Source: PSLL01 sp964389705
GTDB lineage: Bacteria > Desulfobacterota_D > UBA1144 > Nemesobacterales > CSP1-2
Assembly (NCBI GenBank): GCA_964389705.1
Contig: CAYMEO010000087.1
Coordinates: 1 to 10,182 of the forward strand
Reading direction: 5' to 3'
Length of the DNA: 10,182 bases
The notes below the pieces were generated by a model. That model saw only the letters and a program-made list of their open reading frames with translations, ran no database searches and was not told the origin of the DNA. A program made the position numbers and the translations under genes. Positions 6,420 through 10,182 of the stretch are shown here, in pieces; the stretch's first letter is position 1; each line of letters begins with the position of its first letter.

Positions 6420-7856
6420 ATGGAAAGATTCAACCTTGTCGTAATTGGCTCAGGGCCCGGAGGTTATATTGCTGCAATACGCGCTGCGCAACTCGGAATG
6501 AAGGTCGCCGTAGTTGAAAGGGACAAACCCGGGGGAGTATGTCTTAATTGGGGTTGCATCCCCTCAAAGGCAATTCTCAAATGCGCGGAAATCTACGAGA
6601 CGTTTAAGCATTCAGAGAATTATGGAATTAAATGTGGTGAACTATCTTATGACTATTCTAAGGTAATAGAAAAGAGCCGTAAGGCCTCTTCCACACTGAC
6701 AAAGGGGGTGGAGTTTCTTTTTAAAAAGAATAAAATCGCCCTCTTTTTGGGAACCGGAAAACTTATCTCGCCAAATAAGGTTGGAATCATCGGAGACAAA
6801 GACGAAAGGGAGATAGAAACAGAGAGAATCCTCATTGCTACAGGCTCTGTGCCAAGGGTCCTCCCCGGCATAGAGATTGACGGCAGGGTTGTAATGACAA
6901 GCGATGAGGCCATCTTTTCAAAAGAGATTCCAGAATCAATTGTCATAATAGGTGGCGGATACATTGGGGTAGAATTCGCATATGTCTATAATTCATTCGG
7001 CAGCAAAGTCACGATAGTTGAGATGGAAAACCGCATCCTCCCAGGGGTCGATAGAGAGATAGCAGAAGAGCTTGAGAAGAATTTTAAGAAAAATGGTATA
7101 CATGTACTTACGGGCACTAGATTTAAGGAGCTAAAAAAATTAGATAACTCTGTTGAAGTAACGCTAGAAGACGACTCAGGAAAGGGAGAAAAAAAGGTAT
7201 CCGCATCACGACTTCTTGTTGCCGTTGGCAGAAAGGCAGTATATAACACAGCCCCGACATCCCTTAGTCACTATGATACATCAAGTGACATAGGACTTAA
7301 GGATTTAAATATAGAGCTCACTAAACAGGGATTCATAAAGATTGACAACTCGTTTATGACTACTTGCAGGAATGTTTATGCAATTGGTGATGTTGTTGGC
7401 CCTCCGCTCCTTGCCCATAAGGCATCGGAAGAAGGAGTTATAGCGGTTGAGATAATGGCAGGAGATAAAAACGCAAGGGTACACTATGATAGAATTCCGG
7501 GCTGTGTTTACTGTCAGCCCGAGGTGGCCTCAATCGGTATAACCGAAGACGAGGCTAAAGAGAGAGGAATCAAGTTTAATGTCGGAAAGTTTCCATTTAA
7601 GGCCTCTGGAAAGGCAGTTGCAATAGGAGAAACTGAAGGATTTGTGAAGATCATCTCAGATGCAAAATCTGGTGAGATTCTAGGGGCTCATATAATCGGC
7701 AAGGGAGCAACAGAGCTCATAGCAGAGATAGGGGTTGCAAAAACACTTGAATCCACCCCACTTGAAATTGGCATAACTCCTCATGCCCACCCTACGCTCT
7801 CAGAGGCTGTTATGGAGGCGGCACTAGCTGCATTGGGAAGGGCAAGAAACATTTGA
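6420..7856 (+). CDS. lpdA: Dihydrolipoamide dehydrogenase, E3 of pyruvate dehydrogenase
   Basis: FAD enzyme that reoxidises the dihydrolipoyl arm of E2 and reduces NAD+. At 478 residues it has family length. Visible: the N-terminal FAD loop GSGPGGYIAA (10-19); the redox-active disulfide Cys41-Cys46 in GGVCLNWGCIPSKA; the second dinucleotide loop IGGGYIGVEFA (177-187) for NAD; the FAD-binding YAIGDVVGPP (320-329); and the C-terminal active-site His457-Glu462 in HAHPTLSE, contributed to the partner subunit. After VGRK (269-272) there are about 20 residues before the usual GL, where the family commonly has about 5-7 (RPNTEGLGL), so an insertion of roughly a dozen residues is present. The start has no ribosome site and sits 8 nt after a TATAAT. 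It is divergent from aceE and followed by lipB, so it probably serves PDH; other 2-oxoacid dehydrogenases could share it. Confidence 0.97.
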   Translation: MERFNLVVIGSGPGGYIAAIRAAQLGMKVAVVERDKPGGVCLNWGCIPSKAILKCAEIYETFKHSENYGIKCGELSYDYSKVIEKSRKASSTLTKGVEFLFKKNKIALFLGTGKLISPNKVGIIGDKDEREIETERILIATGSVPRVLPGIEIDGRVVMTSDEAIFSKEIPESIVIIGGGYIGVEFAYVYNSFGSKVTIVEMENRILPGVDREIAEELEKNFKKNGIHVLTGTRFKELKKLDNSVEVTLEDDSGKGEKKVSASRLLVAVGRKAVYNTAPTSLSHYDTSSDIGLKDLNIELTKQGFIKIDNSFMTTCRNVYAIGDVVGPPLLAHKASEEGVIAVEIMAGDKNARVHYDRIPGCVYCQPEVASIGITEDEAKERGIKFNVGKFPFKASGKAVAIGETEGFVKIISDAKSGEILGAHIIGKGATELIAEIGVAKTLESTPLEIGITPHAHPTLSEAVMEAALAALGRARNI

Positions 7857-7896
7857 TTGGAATTCATTTTTCAGTTTTCGTTGTTTGCTCCCCATC

Positions 7897-8634
7897 ATGG
7901 ATGGATTTAAGGCATATAGATTAGGAATGGTTGATTATCAAGGGGCATTAAACCTTCAACTATCTCTTATTGAGAAGAGGAAAAACGAAGAGATAGAGGA
8001 TGTGCTCTTGCTCCTTGAGCATCCGCCGACATTCACAATGGGAAGAAGTGGCAAGGCCGAGCACCTCCTCTTAAGCCAAGAAGAATTAAAGAAAAGAGGA
8101 ATTCACTTTGAGATTATAAGCCGAGGGGGAGATATAACCTATCACGGACCGGGACAACTGGTTGGGTATCCGATCTTAGACTTGAATAAATTTAATCGCG
8201 ATGTCCATCAATACCTAAGATATATTGAAGAGGTGATAATCCGCGCCCTGAGTAGTTTTGGAATCAAGGCAGAAAGAATAAAAGGATTTACAGGGGTATG
8301 GGTAGGTGAAGGCAGAGAGAAAATCGCATCAATCGGGGTTGGAATAAAAAACTGGATAACATATCATGGGTTTGCACTTAATGTAAACACCGATTTATCA
8401 TACTTCGACATGATGGTTCCATGTGGGATTCCGGGTGTAAAGATGACATCAATGAAGGAATATTTGAAAATGGCGGAAGATATAGAAATGGAAGATGTAG
8501 AGACAAGCATCATAGATGCATTTTCTAAAGTGTTTAACAGAAGGCTTAACAATTCATTCGCCGACCAAAAAATTTTAGATGATGTGGGCATCACTAAATA
8601 TCTTAATCCGGTGAAACAATTGACGAGGCTATAG
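7897..8634 (+). CDS. lipB: Octanoyl-[acyl-carrier-protein]:protein N-octanoyltransferase
   Basis: LipB moves octanoyl from acyl carrier protein to the lipoyl-domain lysine, the first step of lipoate assembly; LipA then adds sulfur. From the ATG at 7897 it is 245 residues; an in-frame TTG at 7885 would add four (MLPI) without better support. Signature RGGDITYHGPGQLVGYP (76-92) is intact, as is the HPPTFTMGR segment (42-50). The catalytic pair is present: Lys142 in REKIASIGVG and Cys176 in VPCGIPG. The C terminus runs slightly past the short family members. No Shine-Dalgarno is visible for either start, so translation may be coupled to lpdA, whose stop is 40 nt upstream. Its location beside E3 and opposite E1-E2 fits dedicated lipoylation of this PDH. 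No lipA or lplA lies in the window. Confidence 0.95.
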   Translation: MDGFKAYRLGMVDYQGALNLQLSLIEKRKNEEIEDVLLLLEHPPTFTMGRSGKAEHLLLSQEELKKRGIHFEIISRGGDITYHGPGQLVGYPILDLNKFNRDVHQYLRYIEEVIIRALSSFGIKAERIKGFTGVWVGEGREKIASIGVGIKNWITYHGFALNVNTDLSYFDMMVPCGIPGVKMTSMKEYLKMAEDIEMEDVETSIIDAFSKVFNRRLNNSFADQKILDDVGITKYLNPVKQLTRL

Positions 8635-8640
8635 CTATAA

Positions 8641-9780
8641 ATGATTTATTTAAAGCCTCTCATGGTAAATTCAAAAATGAGGCTGGCAGAAAAGACTATT
8701 AGAACAATTATCGTCTTGTTTTTCTTTCTTGATTTTTGTTCTAAACAGGCCTTCTCTTCAGTTGAAGAAATACATCTCCCGCCAGGATTTAAAATAAATG
8801 TATTTGCCTCCGACCTTGGAACCCCGAGATTCATGGCCTTTAGCCCCGATGGCGTTCTGTTTGTAACCATTATTGATCAAGGAAAAGTCATAGCGCTTCC
8901 CGACAAGAATAAAGATGGAAAAGCAAATAGAGCAATAACATTCATAGAAGGGTTAAACCATCCACACGGTATAGCCTTTTATAGAGATTACCTTTATGTA
9001 GGCGAAACAGATAAAATTGTTCGTTTTAAGTATAGAGGTTTTGATTTACCACCGGGCAAGAAGGAGGTTATTGTTTCAAATCTCCCCACCAGCGGCCATT
9101 TTACAAGAACCGTCGGATTTGGTCCTGATGGAAAGATGTATGTCTCTATCGGTTCCTCGTGCAATGTATGTGAGGAAAAAGACGAAAGGCGTGCGGCAAT
9201 CCTCCAGTTCAATCCCGATGGAAGCGGCGGGAGGGTTTTTGCCAGAGGTCTACGAAATTCCGTTGGTTTTACATGGCGCCCGGGGACAGATGAGATATGG
9301 GCTACAGACAATGGAAGGGACTGGCTTGGAGACGACCTGCCACCTGAGGAGATAAATATAGTTAAAGAGGGAAAGCACTACGGATGGCCCTACTGCTACG
9401 GGGATAGAATTCCTGACCCCCAATATAATAAGGCCGATTTCTGCAAAAATACAATCCCGCCGGTATTTCAGATGCAGGCGCATTCTGCCCCTCTTGGGCT
9501 TACGTTTTACACGGAAAAGGGCTTTCCCAAAGAATACCGCGGAGATTTGTTTGTAGCGTTTCACGGCTCATGGAACCGCTCAGTACCAACGGGATATAAA
9601 GTTGTTCACATTAAGATAAAAAACGGCAAACCCGAAGGTATAGAGGACTTTGCCACAGGATGGTTGAAAGGATCAAAAGCATGGGGACGCCCCGTTGATG
9701 TGGTAGTTGGACCTGATGGAGGTCTTTATGTCTCAGATGATAGAGGCGGCTTTATTTATAGGATTATGGGGAGCAAATAG
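8641..9780 (+). CDS. Exported PQQ-dependent sugar (sorbosone-type) dehydrogenase
   Basis: A 379-residue six-bladed beta-propeller protein of the glucose/sorbosone dehydrogenase family, which oxidises aldoses or similar substrates with pyrroloquinoline quinone in the periplasm. The N terminus carries a signal peptide with hydrophobic core TIIVLFFFL (22-30) and a likely cut near AFS (37-39); Met13 (8677) is an alternative start that gives a more typical signal length. Propeller motifs: GLNHPHGIAF (104-113), GHFTRTVGFGPDGKMYVSIG (152-171) with the likely catalytic histidine 153, the CNVCEE cysteine pair (174-179), RGLRNSVGF (202-210) with the PQQ-site arginine, ATDNGRDWLGDD (221-232), HYGWPYCYG, APLGLTFY, FHGSWNRS (308-314) and a final VVVGPDGGLYVSDD. 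It begins 6 nt after lipB, so it is likely cotranscribed though functionally unrelated. The substrate cannot be read from sequence; many members have no proven activity. Confidence 0.88.
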   Translation: MIYLKPLMVNSKMRLAEKTIRTIIVLFFFLDFCSKQAFSSVEEIHLPPGFKINVFASDLGTPRFMAFSPDGVLFVTIIDQGKVIALPDKNKDGKANRAITFIEGLNHPHGIAFYRDYLYVGETDKIVRFKYRGFDLPPGKKEVIVSNLPTSGHFTRTVGFGPDGKMYVSIGSSCNVCEEKDERRAAILQFNPDGSGGRVFARGLRNSVGFTWRPGTDEIWATDNGRDWLGDDLPPEEINIVKEGKHYGWPYCYGDRIPDPQYNKADFCKNTIPPVFQMQAHSAPLGLTFYTEKGFPKEYRGDLFVAFHGSWNRSVPTGYKVVHIKIKNGKPEGIEDFATGWLKGSKAWGRPVDVVVGPDGGLYVSDDRGGFIYRIMGSK

Positions 9781-9782
9781 AT

Positions 9783-10182
9783 TTATGTAATCCTATGCTC
9801 ATTACGAGTATGCCTTATAATCTGATGAACTTTAAGGCTAACATCGGCTGATCTCGATAAATATGCTTCGCATTTTATATCTCTTAACCAATCAATGTAC
9901 TCGAGTCTTACCTCGCGATCAGACACTAATCTAAGGACACAAAAGCCATTGTTACTAAACTCCTTGTGTAGCTTTGTCCATTGTGAAACCGCGGTTCCGT
10001 CTAAAGAAAAAGAAGTGGCGCAGGGGTTTCTTTTCCTTCTTAAGGTAGGGAAAGCCGCCATGTCCGATACAATTCCCGATAAATTTCATTTCATCATCCC
10101 TATAGAACAAGGCGCAGTAATGTGTATTGCCCCAGAACCACAGATCAATCATATCACCATCAATAAATGGCTTCAAGTCGTT
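9783..10182 (-). pseudogene. Calcineurin-like metallophosphoesterase C-terminal part, frameshifted, partial
   Basis: The minus strand entering at 10182 encodes LKPFIDGDMIDLWFWGNTHY then an IGNCIGHGGFPY segment, the C-terminal end of a calcineurin-like metallophosphoesterase. That frame soon turns into unrelated residues and stops at 9955. The expected continuation (SLDG, a Trp region, NNGFCVLRL, VRLEYIDW) is in the next frame and ends at TAA 9783-9785. Skipping one base of the five-A run at 10007-10011 (plus strand) joins them as PLRHFFSLDG. The metal-binding GHxH motif reads GNTH (His to Asn by a CAT to AAT change), so a second lesion is present. The N-terminal catalytic domain is beyond the window. 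A sequencing error in the A run would restore the frame but not the GNTH change. Its stop lies 2 nt from the sugar dehydrogenase stop, convergent and with no terminator seen. Confidence 0.65.

Noticed and set aside
9017..9355. Overlapping open frames on both strands within the sugar dehydrogenase gene
   Set aside because: They have no family motifs or ribosome sites and overlap a frame with continuous propeller motifs.
9955..10176. A 73-residue minus-strand frame as an independent small gene
   Set aside because: It starts mid-domain at a TTG, continues upstream beyond the window, and its last part is out of frame; it is one half of the broken metallophosphoesterase.

Overview
The window is about 10.2 kb of compact bacterial chromosome with moderately low GC (low 40s percent by eye). 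It is dominated by a pyruvate dehydrogenase (PDH) locus. Several products carry Sec-type signal peptides, and the PDH E1 is the long homodimeric AceE type, which together suggest a Gram-negative organism. The AceE-type E1, a DUF2845-like protein, LipB and a PQQ-type sugar dehydrogenase would fit a Desulfobacterota, Nitrospirota or Dadabacteria-like lineage. That placement is a low-confidence inference. No mobile element, CRISPR array, tRNA or rRNA was seen.

Layout. (1) 47-328 (+) encodes a small exported protein with two copies of a VFGVQ(I/V)P motif, followed by a good intrinsic-terminator hairpin (346-379). (2) 436-696 (+) encodes a short ArsR-superfamily regulator resembling the SdpR type. 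It converges, with a 4-nt gap, on the minus-strand genes. (3) 701-6147 (-), in transcription order: aceE (E1), a small exported DUF2845-like protein, aceF (E2) and a Ppx/GppA phosphatase. (4) 6148-6419 is a 272-bp divergent regulatory region with candidate promoters for both sides, a direct repeat and an AT-rich palindrome. (5) 6420-9780 (+) holds lpdA (E3), lipB (octanoyltransferase) and an exported PQQ-dependent sugar (sorbosone-type) dehydrogenase, closely packed. (6) 9783-10182 (-) is the C-terminal part of a calcineurin-like metallophosphoesterase that appears broken by a +1 frameshift and runs off the window edge.

How the genes work together. AceE decarboxylates pyruvate and reductively acetylates the lipoyl arm of AceF. 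AceF passes the acetyl group to CoA, and LpdA reoxidises the dihydrolipoyl group with NAD+. LipB supplies the octanoyl group that becomes lipoate on the E2 lipoyl lysine (residue 43 from the preferred start). The window therefore holds E1, E2, E3 and the first step of lipoylation on two divergent transcripts; lipA (sulfur insertion) is not present. The oddest points are an exported DUF2845-like protein inside the E1-E2 operon, an lpdA start codon only 8 nt after a perfect TATAAT with no Shine-Dalgarno (a likely leaderless mRNA), an insertion in LpdA after its VGR motif, and a metallophosphoesterase with two independent lesions.
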